A DNA stretch of 64,000 bases from Gaertneriomyces semiglobifer (GCA_025558075.1 JAHLKF010000024.1:241606-305605); one strand, 5' to 3'. Shown: positions 46,446 through 56,033, counted from the first letter of the stretch. Made by a program: numbers and translations. The notes: generated from the sequence alone by a model not told the origin.

Positions 46446-47666
46446 TTACTCTGGTTCTGAACCAGTTTGGGTACTTTTACATGCAACTTCAACGACTCGA
46501 TGACTTCTCATGTTCACATTCGGAATGAAAGCTACATCTTGGAATACTTCAACAAACTTGGACGCCATTGGATAAGTTTCATCGCTATCAACATAGGCGA
46601 CAAACCGACTAAAGATGGTCCCGCAAGTTGATCCCGGGTTTCGTTGCTGGGCAGCCTTGGTCTTATCGAACAGGACGCGCTTCTTCAGCATCCCAATCAT
46701 AGCATTCCCAATTAGCCGTCCACACCAAGAGGCGTATGGACGCATAGGCGAGAGCGTGATGACTCTTTGTATGTTCCCTTTATCAAGTTCAAGTTGAATC
46801 TTTTCCCAAAACTGAACATGCTGACTGGGACTGTTCACGTATACCAGGTCTGATTTGTGCCAGTCTTCCAATTGAAGTGCATCAATGAAAGACCCATCTC
46901 TTTGAATTCCATAGCATTGTGTTGCTTCTACGAGTGATTCTGGGTTCCAGCAGGGATCCAGGTCGATACCGTTTGGACCGGCGAAAGCCTTTATCTTTGC
47001 ATAGAGCCAGGCAGGAGTGTTGTATTCGGACTCGGTGGATGGAGCGATGTTCTTTCGGCGTACTTTAAGCGGTCTAAGATTGACATCTTCTACTTGATCA
47101 TTGCTATTGGGAGCTTCAACTCGTACCTTCCGCGGTCGAAGAGAGTATGTTGAGGAGGGTACTGGACATGTGGGTGAAGGTGTCGCTGAAGAAGGTGGAG
47201 TCGCTGGAGCGGTGGCTGTTTTTGTTAAGGTAACCGCTGGCGGAGGTGGCAAGGGATCTTCCTTGAATGCTTTTTCCATATCACTAGCGACGACATTGCA
47301 TCTGCCACCGAAATACTTCACGACTTTCGTCCAAGTTTCCGCATAAGTGCGCCCTTCTTTTTCCGAGACTTTCTTTACGGCAAGTAAAAGCGAGACGTTC
47401 GTTGGCAATACATCTCTCTCGATCCCAGCTTCTTGAGGAAAAGTGAGGACTCTGCCGGCATGACCAAAGTTCCTCCCTTGTGGTTCGGAGAGGTTCCAAC
47501 GTTGTGCCAAATAGTCCTGAAGATTGGAGAACTGGGACTTGTAGAGTTTCTTGTCCATGATGCGGTACATTGCAATCATCGTATTGAAGAAGCTTTCGGG
47601 CGCATCTGGATTGATAACAAACCATCGTTTGTCTATGAGATTCTCCTCTGCCAGTAATGGGTCCAT
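46446..47666 (-). CDS. Dam-like N6-adenine methyltransferase-related protein with viral N-terminal domain
   Basis: The open frame extends to 47720, but the first ATG is at 47666 (MDPLLAEENL) and a TATA-like box lies between, so I use 47666. Residues 1 to ~135 form a domain shared with the neighbouring fusion gene (RWFVINPDAPESFFNTMIAMY, DKKLYKSQFSNLQDYLAQRW, GRNFGHAG). A Pro/Thr-rich linker follows. The C-terminal ~190 residues match the phage-type Dam layout: NTPAWLYAKIKAF, GIDLDPCWNPES, DWHKSDLVYVNSPSQHVQFW, NIQRVITLSPMRPYASWC. The catalytic NPPY motif is N-S-P-S here, so methyl transfer is doubtful; it may serve as a DNA-recognition or structural relative. It is followed closely by the fusion gene upstream (65 bases). 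Confidence 0.65.
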   Translation of the reverse strand: MDPLLAEENLIDKRWFVINPDAPESFFNTMIAMYRIMDKKLYKSQFSNLQDYLAQRWNLSEPQGRNFGHAGRVLTFPQEAGIERDVLPTNVSLLLAVKKVSEKEGRTYAETWTKVVKYFGGRCNVVASDMEKAFKEDPLPPPPAVTLTKTATAPATPPSSATPSPTCPVPSSTYSLRPRKVRVEAPNSNDQVEDVNLRPLKVRRKNIAPSTESEYNTPAWLYAKIKAFAGPNGIDLDPCWNPESLVEATQCYGIQRDGSFIDALQLEDWHKSDLVYVNSPSQHVQFWEKIQLELDKGNIQRVITLSPMRPYASWCGRLIGNAMIGMLKKRVLFDKTKAAQQRNPGSTCGTIFSRFVAYVDSDETYPMASKFVEVFQDVAFIPNVNMRSHRVVEVACKSTQTGSEPE

Positions 47667-47705
47667 TTTGATAGGTCTGCCCTCCACATGAAGAGCGGAA
47701 CGTGA

Positions 47706-47718
47706 AATTTTTATAGAC
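47706..47718 (-). promoter_or_regulatory. TATA-like box for Dam-like gene
   Basis: TCTATAAAAATTT on the minus strand, about 40 bases before the ATG at 47666 and just past the stop of the upstream methyltransferase fusion. Confidence 0.45.
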
Positions 47719-47731
47719 AAGTCGTGTCATT

Positions 47732-49658
47732 TTACTTCAAGTGGCTCAGTAAATAACTTATGACATCGCCTTGGAAGCTATTTCCTAACAATCTAGCGAC
47801 ATCCGTCTTTGTCAACTTTACATCCATCCAATCATCAGGTAACCATTGCAAACGACACTTTTCAATCCTTGTCAGAAATCGATATACTCCATCACAGCAC
47901 ACCATCTGTTCGTAACTATCCGAACATAATAAAGCTTTACATTTTCCATCCTTGAGCAATGTAATTTTTCGGGTAGAGAAATTACGTGAAAGCGAACAAT
48001 ACACTCCGCGCGGAGCTACAGCTGCTGACATATACGACCATTGAGCTATTGGTGTCTTCTCATTTTTTTCCATGATATCTTCAATTCGAGGCGTCGGTTT
48101 TGGAGAAGGCTTGGGAACAAACCAATTACACCAATAAAGACGCGGTCGCTTCTGAAGTGAAAAGTCCTTTGCGTTGAGTAGAATCGGATTCATTTTCAAA
48201 GCACTAGAGATTGTTTCCTGGGACTCGCGATTCATACGAACGTTTTCAAACAGTACATGCTTGGGCTTTGTCCCTTTCAGAATCCTGATGAATTCAAAAA
48301 ATAATTGCCCTCGTTCATCGTAAAAGTCCTTATTAAGATGCTTTTTGTTTAGGCGCATCGCGGAGAACGATTGACAACAGCTTCCTCCTATCAGTAGGTC
48401 ATATGGTGGTATGGTCGATACATCAATTTTAGATATATCTCCAAGATTCACATGTGTTGGAAAGTGCGTCTGATACACCTTGATAGCACTCGGATCGATT
48501 TCCGAGAACCCAACACATATAGCGTCTGGGAATACTTTGTGAATAGCATATTCACCCGTCCCCGATACCAGAAAAGAGTGATAGATATCGGATGGTCGGT
48601 GCCGAGTGCGGAACTTTGTATATTCTCGCAGTAGCATTAGGTATGAAGCTGATATCCGAAAAGTTCTCGCAAAACTTGGGAGCCAGCGGGTACGTTTCAT
48701 CAGAATCGAGATAACATATAAAGTAGCCCTGGCGTTTATTGATAGGTCGGTGTAGTATACCAATCATCCCAGTCGAGAAGAGTAGTTTACACCAATCTTC
48801 CGTCGGTTCAAGTGGCGAAAGTGTGATCACGGCTTTGATATTACCGTTTCGCATCTCTTGATATATTCTCTGCCTCGTCTCCATATAACCATGCGAGATG
48901 GCAATATAGGCAATATCAGATTTTTCCCAATGTTGTGTATTCAACGGATTCATACTGCGTGGATACGCAAAGCTCTTGATTTTTGTGTCAAGCCAATCAG
49001 GAGTATCAAGTATTCGTAATTGTGCTTGTACGTTTTTGCTAGGTGGTACGTTGATAGGTGTGTTGGATCGGCAATCTTCCTCATCAGTCGAAAGGTCTTC
49101 TGTTTCCTGATACTCGACCCTTGCGCGCTTACGCAATGACCGAGAAGCATCTGGCTCAGATTCAGGAGATGGCAGGTGACTTTCAGTCCTTGTTGATGCT
49201 GTTTTTTCTAAATGCGTTACAAGCGGCGTAGGAACAGGCTCTTCAAATGCCAAATTGAGCTGGCAAGCGACCACATTTCTGCGACCACCAAAGAATGTCA
49301 TCGCCTTCCTCCAAACATCCGCACATGTCAGACCCTTCTTTTCTGCCATTTTCTTTATGGAGAGCAACAGTGTGACATTCGTCGGTAGTGACTGTTGCTC
49401 TATTCCATTTGCGCAAAGGTCTTGGATAACCTGACCAGCCTGACCAAAGTTCCTGCCCTGTTGGAGCGATATCCTCCAGCGTTGAAGTAGGTATTGTTGC
49501 AAGTTCGACGCTTGCGATTTATAGAGCTTCTTATCAATGATCTCGTACATAGCTGTCATGGTGTGATAGAAAGATTCTTCTACATCGGCATTCACAATAA
49601 ACCATCTAGTATCAATGGAACGTTCTAGGTCGACCAAATCTAAAGTCGTCGATGGCAT
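47732..49658 (-). pseudogene. Fusion of viral N-domain, Dam-like domain and C5 cytosine methyltransferase, frame-shifted
   Basis: From the ATG at 49658 the first part repeats the N-terminal domain of its neighbour (RWFIVNADVEESFYHTMTAMY, DKKLYKSQASNLQQYLLQRW, GRNFGQAG). It continues into a shortened Dam-like domain without any NPPY (AYIAISHGYM) and reaches the first C5 methyltransferase motif, IRYLSLFSGIG. The frame is lost in a run of four G (plus-strand C run 48560-48563), and the remaining C5 domain is open in the next frame to 47732. That part has GFSEIDPSAIKVYQTHF, motif IV GGSCCQSFS (usual PCQ reads CCQ, catalytic Cys kept), ENV in VLFENVRMN, the QxRxR-type LQKRPRLYW, and LLGNSF near the end. 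One base separates this from an intact ~640-residue bifunctional protein. Confidence 0.75.
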
Positions 49659-49837
49659 GGTTATCAGGAAGAAGTGTTGGTTTCTCAGGAGAGTGACCCG
49701 CACACAGTCTGTACGGGTTTTTAGGGGTTTCCATTTGACACGGTTGATAACCTTACATACAATGAATGGGACGACCCGTACAGTCTGTGTAGGGGTCCCG
49801 ACGCGTTCCAGTAATTATAATCATTCCTGATTAGCAA
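49659..49837. promoter_or_regulatory. Divergent promoter region with paired motifs
   Basis: This 179-base gap separates the fusion gene (-) from the integrase (+). ACAGTCTGT occurs at 49704-49712 and 49780-49788 in the same orientation. The adjoining GTACGGGT (49711-49718) faces its reverse complement ACCCGTAC (49774-49781). Such a mixed direct/inverted arrangement could bind a dimeric regulator or the integrase; no factor is known. Confidence 0.4.
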
Positions 49838-51175
49838 ATGTCTTTCTGCGCATTAACAAACCGTGAACGGGAGCAAGTCGAAGATGTATACGGGAGGATG
49901 AAAGTAGGTAGAGACAACCTTTGGCTCGCTGTCCGTCGCAAGTATCCTGACTTCAAAGGTAGCCAAAGGGCAGTTTTGTACGATTTTCTCTATTCGAAGG
50001 ATGAATGGCAGCGGCATAGGAAGCCGGACAAGCCCACTGTCGTTGCGCCTTTGAATATTCAGAAACCAGGTTACCTCCAAATTGACATGGTGTCGATGCG
50101 AACATACACAGATGCAGGGTATGTCGCCTTTGTCCATATGATAGACGGCTTCACCAAAAAATCGTTTGCAAGACCCTTGAGGAACGAAAGGGAAGTGGAC
50201 ATGACGGATGCAGTGGAGGACATGGTGAAACAGTGTCAACGAGAATTTAAGGGGATCAGAATCGTACAGACAGACCAAGGTAGTCACTTTCAACGTATCT
50301 TTCGAGCAATGCTACAGAGTCACGGCATCAAGCATATCTACTCCCAGGCAGGTCGCCCAGAAAGCAACGCGTATATAGAAAGAAGGGGCTCTGATATCAA
50401 AAAACAATTATACGGTCTCATGAATGCCAACGATGACAGGAAATGGGTATCCCGACTTCCGACCGTAATAAACAATGTGAATAACATGCGTTCTTTTGCG
50501 ACTGGACACAGTCCTAACGACCTTGAAACAGCGGATCCTGAAATGGTCGCTCAGGCGCAAGCCAAGATTACAAAGAATATTTCGAAGCGATACCATGTAA
50601 ACTCGAGAACGAAACCATTACATATTGGTCAAAGAGTTCGCATTAAGCGTGACTTGAAAAGTTCGGTGAAGAAATACGGAAAGGCGGGGTATTGGTCCAA
50701 AGATATTTTCATCGTAGTAGAAAGGATCAATTCAACGTATGCGAATATTTTAGCATCTTACCGTTTAGAAGATGCAGATGGGAAAATCTTGAAAGGTAGG
50801 TACCCCAAAAGTTCATTGCTAGCGGTTCCTCCCATCCTGAAGGAGGATGCTCTCGATGAAAGTGAGGAAGAAGAAGAAGGTGAAGTTGAAGAGGACGACG
50901 TACCAAGTGTCGATGATCCACTCGAGGAGAATGAATTGATTAGAGAACAGAATGAGGAAGCCGCTGAACCACGGCGTCGGTCACTTCGTCTCAACACGGA
51001 CCAAGAGGATCACTATGAAGTTGAAGCAATTGTTGGACAAAGACAGTATCGTGGACGCACGCAGTACAAGGTGAAATGGCTTGGATGGTCAAGTGAACAC
51101 GACTCATGGGTCAATGAAGATGATATTGATGCACACGAATTGATTAATGAGTACAACGAGATACATGACAACTAA
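49838..51175 (+). CDS. Retroviral-type (rve) DDE integrase with C-terminal chromodomain
   Basis: The family inserts linear DNA by strand transfer, as in Polintons/Mavericks and chromoviruses. All 445 residues are open. An N-terminal helical region is followed by the RNase H-fold core with D83 (YLQIDMVSM), D146 (IVQTDQGSHF) and E181 (NAYIERRGSD), giving a D-D-34-E spacing. After an SH3-like segment (HIGQRVRIKRDLK, YGKAGYWSKDIFIV) comes a strongly acidic linker and a chromodomain (about 395-440: YEVEAIVGQRQYRGRTQYKV, KWLGWSSEHDSWVNEDDI). The chromodomain suggests targeting to histone-methylated chromatin. It is the only replication-half gene on the + strand, and its 3' end is 7 bases from the convergent zinc-knuckle gene. 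Confidence 0.92.
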   Translation: MSFCALTNREREQVEDVYGRMKVGRDNLWLAVRRKYPDFKGSQRAVLYDFLYSKDEWQRHRKPDKPTVVAPLNIQKPGYLQIDMVSMRTYTDAGYVAFVHMIDGFTKKSFARPLRNEREVDMTDAVEDMVKQCQREFKGIRIVQTDQGSHFQRIFRAMLQSHGIKHIYSQAGRPESNAYIERRGSDIKKQLYGLMNANDDRKWVSRLPTVINNVNNMRSFATGHSPNDLETADPEMVAQAQAKITKNISKRYHVNSRTKPLHIGQRVRIKRDLKSSVKKYGKAGYWSKDIFIVVERINSTYANILASYRLEDADGKILKGRYPKSSLLAVPPILKEDALDESEEEEEGEVEEDDVPSVDDPLEENELIREQNEEAAEPRRRSLRLNTDQEDHYEVEAIVGQRQYRGRTQYKVKWLGWSSEHDSWVNEDDIDAHELINEYNEIHDN

Positions 51176-51182
51176 AAAGGCT

Positions 51183-52281
51183 CAGTCCCTTGATGCAGAT
51201 GCTTGATTTTTCCTGTTCCTCGGCAACTCTGGACAGTCTCTTCCTAGATGTGTTCCGTTACATTTCTTGCATGGCTCAGTACACGTTGTTACCCAGTGGC
51301 GAGGTTTCCGGCAATTTTTACAACAATTCTTCTTTCTTGGACGTTGACCATTGTCTCTCCGACATCTTCATCACTGTTCTCTCGACGTCTTTTTGTTTGA
51401 GGTGCAGTAGTAGGGACGGCTGACGATGCTGATGACTCGGGGGTAGTAGAGACCGGAGACGTTGGAACTTCATGATTTGTAGTGGCAGTACCGGTCAATG
51501 GGGTTGGTCCACTTGCGGAAGGAGGTGGTATTGCTTGAGGAGCTTCGAGCAACGGTTGCATACTATTCTGATACGGGTGAACACGTTTCGGAATTGGGCA
51601 CTTATTGACTCTATGTCCAGAATCCGAACAGTTTCGACAAGGCTTTCTGCATTTGCGTTGATCATGGTCTGTGTCATCGCAGTTGTGACATTTTCCTTGA
51701 CGACGATTGCCGATATCAGCTTCATCCGGAACAGCGGTAGAAATTACACTTGCAGATGGTGACGTAGACCGTACAGACGGCGGGTAGGTTATTGATTGTG
51801 GCAGTGTGTCGCCAACTAGCAACGGCGGACTCCCAACGTGATACGGTTGATGGTTTTGTAGAGGATTCCGTAGAATAGGTTGAACAGGCGCCAGAAGATA
51901 GGTTTGTGATCGCATGCGTGTACGTGACAACCTCTCGTTCCGAGTATGATCCAAAACGACTCTAACTCCCGGATCGTCTTGTTCATTGATGAAGCATTCA
52001 ACATCCGGATCTTCCAGTAAAGCAAGGAATTCGGAAGTTTGAACAGCTGTGTTTGATAAATCATATGTCATACTGAAAAATTTGTTGAGAAGGGCGAACT
52101 TCACTCGGCAAATGGTCGATCCCAAATTTCTTTCAAGCTTCTTACACTCTCCGAAATCCCTTAACAAATCTAACGGTCCATAGTCGGCTTTGTTCTCGAT
52201 CAGTGTCACAACAGAAATGCGCTTGTCAGTCTTCGATAAAAGTACTCTGTCGGGAGTGTTCAAGCTTGCGAGGATGGACAT
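51183..52281 (-). pseudogene. CCHC zinc-knuckle protein, frame-shifted before the last two knuckles
   Basis: The ATG at 52281 opens a protein with an N-terminal ~120-residue unrecognised domain, a Pro/Ser-rich middle and two clear zinc knuckles, CHNCDDTDHDQRKC and CRNCSDSGHRVNKC. Another disordered stretch ends in a basic KRRRENSDED. The annotated frame stops at 51289. A different frame between about 51345 and 51183 encodes two more knuckles (CKNCRKPRHWVTTC and CKKCNGTHLGRDC), so the ancestral protein had four and ended at 51183. The shift lies near 51355 in a GAGA-type stretch. Gag-like knuckles in a capsid-bearing DNA element are unexpected; nucleic-acid binding during packaging is an inference. 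Confidence 0.7.
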
Positions 52282-52478
52282 TTTTGATGAAGATCGATGC
52301 TTGATGATGATGTCTGGACGAAGGAAACGAACACAGCAACGTTTATAATATCAAGAAAAGAGGTATGTCTTTCCTCAATTTTGAAAGATGGATACCATTC
52401 TCTTTTCTCTTCCTTTTCCTTTTCCTGGCAAGTCTATTTTTGACACTTTCTTCTTTGGTTTCAGTCAACAAATCTTGC

Positions 52479-52508
52479 TTGGCGAGGGTTGGCAAGGGTT
52501 GACAAGGT
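52479..52508 (+). repeat. 10-bp tandem repeat (TTGGCAAGGG-like, 3 units)
   Basis: TTGGCGAGGG, TTGGCAAGGG and TTGACAAGGT in 10-base register, just past the ATPase stop codon. Related to the four units at 40975-41014. Confidence 0.6.
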
Positions 52509-52519
52509 GTGGCTGCGTT

Positions 52520-53242
52520 TCATTCTTCAAAATATTCTTTGAAGCCCTCCGAGTCGCAAAATCTGTACATGTCCCTTGCGTTGTTCTTCGTCGTATCAAT
52601 GTAACAGAAGGAAAAACGTTCCTTTGTGCATTCGGTCAAGTATTCTAGAACTTCTTTCGATGTTTTGAAAGCGGATGCTAATGTTTCTGAAAGCACCTTC
52701 ATGTCTTGGTTAGCATTCCGGAATATTATCCATTCAGTCGTGCAATTCTTATGTTTACTAGTCAACTGTCCCTTCACGCTTTGGATCGCCACGATCAGGG
52801 ACACGCCGAAGTGTCTTGATTTCGTATACAACTTTCCAAGCTCCGCTGCCAAGTCTTTACACCTTGCACCATCTGCGGCATCATCTATAAAAAGTAACAA
52901 GGTGGATCCATTCTCTTTGAAGAGGGTCTTTTGTTCTTCAATGATTGCTTTGATACTATGGTTTGAAACGTCATCGATGAAGAAAATGTTCTTGTGCCTT
53001 GTATGTTTGCTGAGTTCTTTCACCGATGCATCGTATTCAACCGTATCAGACATGATGATTACTCGTGTGTGGATTTTCGCGTATACATCGTTGATCAAAC
53101 CGCACACTAATGCAGATTTTCCTGACTTTCGTGGCGCGCATAATGTTGTACATAAAGGAATGTCCGCCAGTTCTTCAGGAATGCGGGCGTCTCTATGCTT
53201 CCCCTTCTTTGGGAAGATAGCTTTCGGTTTGAAAAGGGACAT
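52520..53242 (-). CDS. A32/FtsK-HerA-type genome packaging ATPase
   Basis: The enzyme pumps the viral genome into preformed capsids. The 240-residue frame is intact. It has Walker A CAPRKSGKSAL (about 35-45), Walker B LLLFIDDAA (about 114-122) with acidic catalytic residues, and a Gln sensor downstream (LIVAIQSVKGQLTS). The length and motif spacing match packaging ATPases of Polinton-like viruses, virophages and NCLDV. The start at 53242 is the first ATG and lies 75 bases from the divergent penton gene, so the two probably share a promoter region (with TATAGTATA-like sequence). Confidence 0.9.
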   Translation of the reverse strand: MSLFKPKAIFPKKGKHRDARIPEELADIPLCTTLCAPRKSGKSALVCGLINDVYAKIHTRVIIMSDTVEYDASVKELSKHTRHKNIFFIDDVSNHSIKAIIEEQKTLFKENGSTLLLFIDDAADGARCKDLAAELGKLYTKSRHFGVSLIVAIQSVKGQLTSKHKNCTTEWIIFRNANQDMKVLSETLASAFKTSKEVLEYLTECTKERFSFCYIDTTKNNARDMYRFCDSEGFKEYFEE

Positions 53243-53317
53243 TACAAAGAATTAAAACTTTGTTTACTATACTATACAGAAGAGTTCTTTTTGATAAACG
53301 TCGTCTCCGTGAAAGCC

Positions 53318-54034
53318 ATGCTGAACCAACACATATACTGCTCCTTGAAGGCAAGATCCTTCAGTGTTCCGCCTAAACGATGCGAGGCATTCAAAGTCCT
53401 TAGTGTAAGTTTCACCCAAGACTGGGACCTTATCAATGAAGAGAACAATACGTTGCTCTTCAAAGAGAACGGGAATGATACCCCGCTAGCTGCTCGTATC
53501 GATGCAGGTAATTATACCGTGGCTGATTTCCCTCAAGAACTAGCACGTGCGATGACCGCTGCGGGGACGCAATCCTATACGGTTACCTATTCCAATACCG
53601 CTAGGAAACTCACCATCACCGCCGCTTCCGAATTCTCCGTCTTGCCTTCCACGGACGGTTCCACTGCCTATGCTCTTGTTGGTTCTTCTCAATATAATGC
53701 AACTGACCCGGCGACTTCGATCACCATGCAGAATCCAGTAAACCTAAGTGCCGCATACCCATTGATCTTGACTTCGAACATTCCTGTCAAAGGTATCCAC
53801 TTCCTGAACGATTTCAATGAAGGCGCAGATACAGCATTGCTCGCCGTAGTCCCAGATGCATTTGGCGACGTCGTGACATGGACGAACCCGGACCCATCGT
53901 GGTTTGAAGTCGACGATATGATCACGCGTGTCGAGTTCCATCTCATCGACAGCATGACTGGTAGAGAAGTTCTTTTGCGGTCGCCTTTGACGGTGACCTA
54001 TGCGTTCACAGATGATTCCGATGATCTTTACTAG
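53318..54034 (+). CDS. Penton-like minor capsid protein (single jelly-roll)
   Basis: The frame is open from 53195, but that part overlaps the divergent ATPase, so the ATG at 53318 (MLNQHIYCSLKARSF) is preferred, giving 238 residues. The sequence is beta-rich. It shows a pattern common in penton proteins of Polinton-like viruses: ARIDAGNYTVADFPQELARAM followed by YTVTYSNTARKLTITAA, then alternating beta strands, and RVEFHLIDSMTGREVLL near the end. Assignment rests on this pattern and on its place next to the ATPase and major capsid genes. A structure prediction would be needed to confirm the jelly-roll. Confidence 0.65.
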   Translation: MLNQHIYCSLKARSFSVPPKRCEAFKVLSVSFTQDWDLINEENNTLLFKENGNDTPLAARIDAGNYTVADFPQELARAMTAAGTQSYTVTYSNTARKLTITAASEFSVLPSTDGSTAYALVGSSQYNATDPATSITMQNPVNLSAAYPLILTSNIPVKGIHFLNDFNEGADTALLAVVPDAFGDVVTWTNPDPSWFEVDDMITRVEFHLIDSMTGREVLLRSPLTVTYAFTDDSDDLY

Positions 54035-54108
54035 TGATTTTTTTTTCAAATTCAAATGTTAAAACTGGTTCACCGATTCAATTCCATAACACAATTCCCT
54101 CAACGAAA

Positions 54109-54643
54109 ATGCAAAATGAACAAGATCCTGACACCGGGAACGTTCCCGAGGAGCAATTCCTGAAGAGCAGTCGCTGGAAAATGACTCTATAAACGAGCCT
54201 GATAATGAACCGGTTGAAGAGCCAGTTCCTGAAGCAGCTGCCCCTAAACCCGTCAAGAAGAAGCAGCCGATGAGTGAGAAGCAACGCCAGTCGCTCAAGA
54301 AAGCTAATGAGGTGAGAAGTAAGAAGCTGAAGGAAATGCATGCACAGCAGCGTCAGTGGATGCTGAGGAGGAGAGGAAGAAGAGATTAGAAGAAGCGAAA
54401 AAAATTTTAGAGGAAGAGAAAGAAAGGAAACGACGTGAAAGAGAACAGAAGAAAGCGAAGAAAGCACCGGTGAAGAAGAAAGGACGTAAGAGAATGAGCA
54501 GTGTATTTCCAACCAAAGCACAAGCAAAAACCAGACCAACAGTAACGGTGCGTATGGACGACAGTTCGGATGAATCTAGTATTGAGGATAAAGGTTACTA
54601 CGATACAGGATATTCCGATCCGTACGGTGGTATTTTCGGCTAA
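54109..54643 (+). pseudogene. Charged Lys/Glu-rich viral protein, two frameshifts
   Basis: The ATG at 54109 starts an acidic, Pro/Glu-rich N-terminus (EQDPDTGNVPEEQ). The frame shifts near 54160 and again near 54356. The frames together encode a Glu/Pro-rich head, a Lys/Arg/Glu coiled coil (RKKRLEEAKKILEEEKER), a basic patch and a Tyr/Gly/Asp-rich end (YYDTGYSDPYGGIFG). No family is recognised. Position between penton and major capsid genes suggests a virion or scaffold protein. Confidence 0.55.
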
Positions 54644-54729
54644 GTAATTTTTTTTCTTGCATATGTGTAAACAACGTCTTCCTGTTTTAATTTTCTCCCG
54701 CGAAACAACTACAGATCAGAAAAAACATC

Positions 54730-55978
54730 ATGAGTGAAGTCGCTGTTCCTGAAACTGGCTTGCGAACTCAAATACATTTGCCCGCCCTTGGGCAGATCCG
54801 AGATCTGAACAAGTGGTGACATTTTCACCCGTTGGTCAGGCAGAATACACAACCAAAGCACGAACTTTGACACCCATACGGATCAAGGCTGATTCTAATC
54901 AAGCGTCCTTTATCTTGCAGAAACTTATACTCTCATGGGATCTTTCCATTTACAAGACGGATGGTACACCATTCCCGGCTGGAGCGGGTGTGAAGAACAC
55001 ACAGCTTGGGGCTGATGGAATCATCCAGACTCTGGTGATAAAAGCCGGTGGGGAGACGGTTGTGAACATCCCTAATTACAACGCGTACTTAGCCGATATT
55101 TACAAGAACCTTCCACATCAACCAAGGCGCTTCTCACAAAGATGTCGGGTTACAATCGAACAGACCTCTTTAGTTCTTCCTCCACCATTTCCGTCAACCA
55201 CCACCCATTGGTAGGTTTCCTTCACCCGAATCACGCAGGATTTCTTCCGGTCTGGGCTTTACCTGACCAAGCCATGGAGATTCAAATAACCTTAGCGGAT
55301 CCTGCCCAATTTTTTGTTGGTGCAAGTGGACAACCCGCTGAAGTTAGGGTATCGAATATTCGATGTCTCATACCAACCATCATACCACCGCCAAGTTATG
55401 TGATCAATACTACTCGTTCAATAGCCGACGGAAAGAATATTTTCTACGATTATGTAAGATCTACTCAAGTCGAGAACGCATCCAGTGGATCCAATTTGAA
55501 TACATACATGTTACATATGTCCGGGGTCCGATCCTTGCAAGGAATCTCCTGCGTGTTCATTGATGGAAATGCTGTCCAAGACCCTACCATGGATACTAAT
55601 CTTTCATATTCGTCTCAGAATTTACGAGAGTGGTGGATCCGTCTGGGACAATTGACAATCCCCGCGGGAATAACAGGTTTTACCCATTCCCCGACCGACG
55701 CTCAGACATTGCTCGTTACGCACTTATCCAATAACGACTTCGATCAGATCGGGAGTATGGATTTAAACTACGACTATGACACGCAGTTGTTCAACTTTGG
55801 GTATTCTTTCCAGGACAGATCAGAAGGTTCCACGGCTGCACTGGGATTTACTGGCACAGACGGTATTATGCGAATTACGACGAGGCACGAAGGATCTGTA
55901 CCTGTGACTGTTCGTTTACTCTCAACATTGCATGAGAATGTCACCCTTGCCATCGGATCAACTGTTACTGTCGTGTAG
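54730..55978 (+). pseudogene. Major capsid protein candidate (double jelly-roll type), two frameshifts
   Basis: Three successive frames encode one protein of about 415 residues: ATG at 54730 to about 54805 (MSEVAVPETGLRTQIHL), about 54806 to 55120 (VVTFSPVGQAEYTTKARTL, GADGIIQTLVIKAGGETVVN, IPNYNAYLADIYKNL), and about 55120 to 55978 (LTKMSGYNRTDLFSSSSTIS, HAGFLPVWALPDQAMEIQIT, VRVSNIRCLIPTIIPPPSYV, to the terminal AIGSTVTVV). The beta-rich sequence and its place after the ATPase and penton genes fit the double jelly-roll major capsid protein of Polinton-like viruses. The pattern of hydrophobic strands with QxLxIKxGGxxV... and NYN is in line with that family. Each shift is a single-base change. 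This copy cannot make full-length protein. Confidence 0.7.
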
Positions 55979-56021
55979 AGACAAGTAAAGTTCCAGGATT
56001 CAATGAAAAACATATTTCAAG

Positions 56022-56033
56022 AAAAAAGCTTTT
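56022..56033. terminator. AAAAAAGCTTTTG motif in convergent 3' region
   Basis: It lies 44 bases past the capsid stop (+) and about 48 bases past the pX-like stop at 56081 (-), so one palindromic copy could serve both genes. Confidence 0.4.

Noticed and set aside
46446..47720. Start of the Dam-like gene at 47720
   Set aside because: The codon there is not ATG, and the stretch to 47666 contains a TATA-like box; the first ATG is at 47666.
50758..50997. Ser-rich minus-strand frame
   Set aside because: Reverse reading of the acidic GAA/GAG linker of the DDE integrase.
53195..53317. N-terminal extension of the penton-like gene
   Set aside because: It overlaps the divergent ATPase start and looks like leader sequence; the ATG at 53318 gives a typical length.
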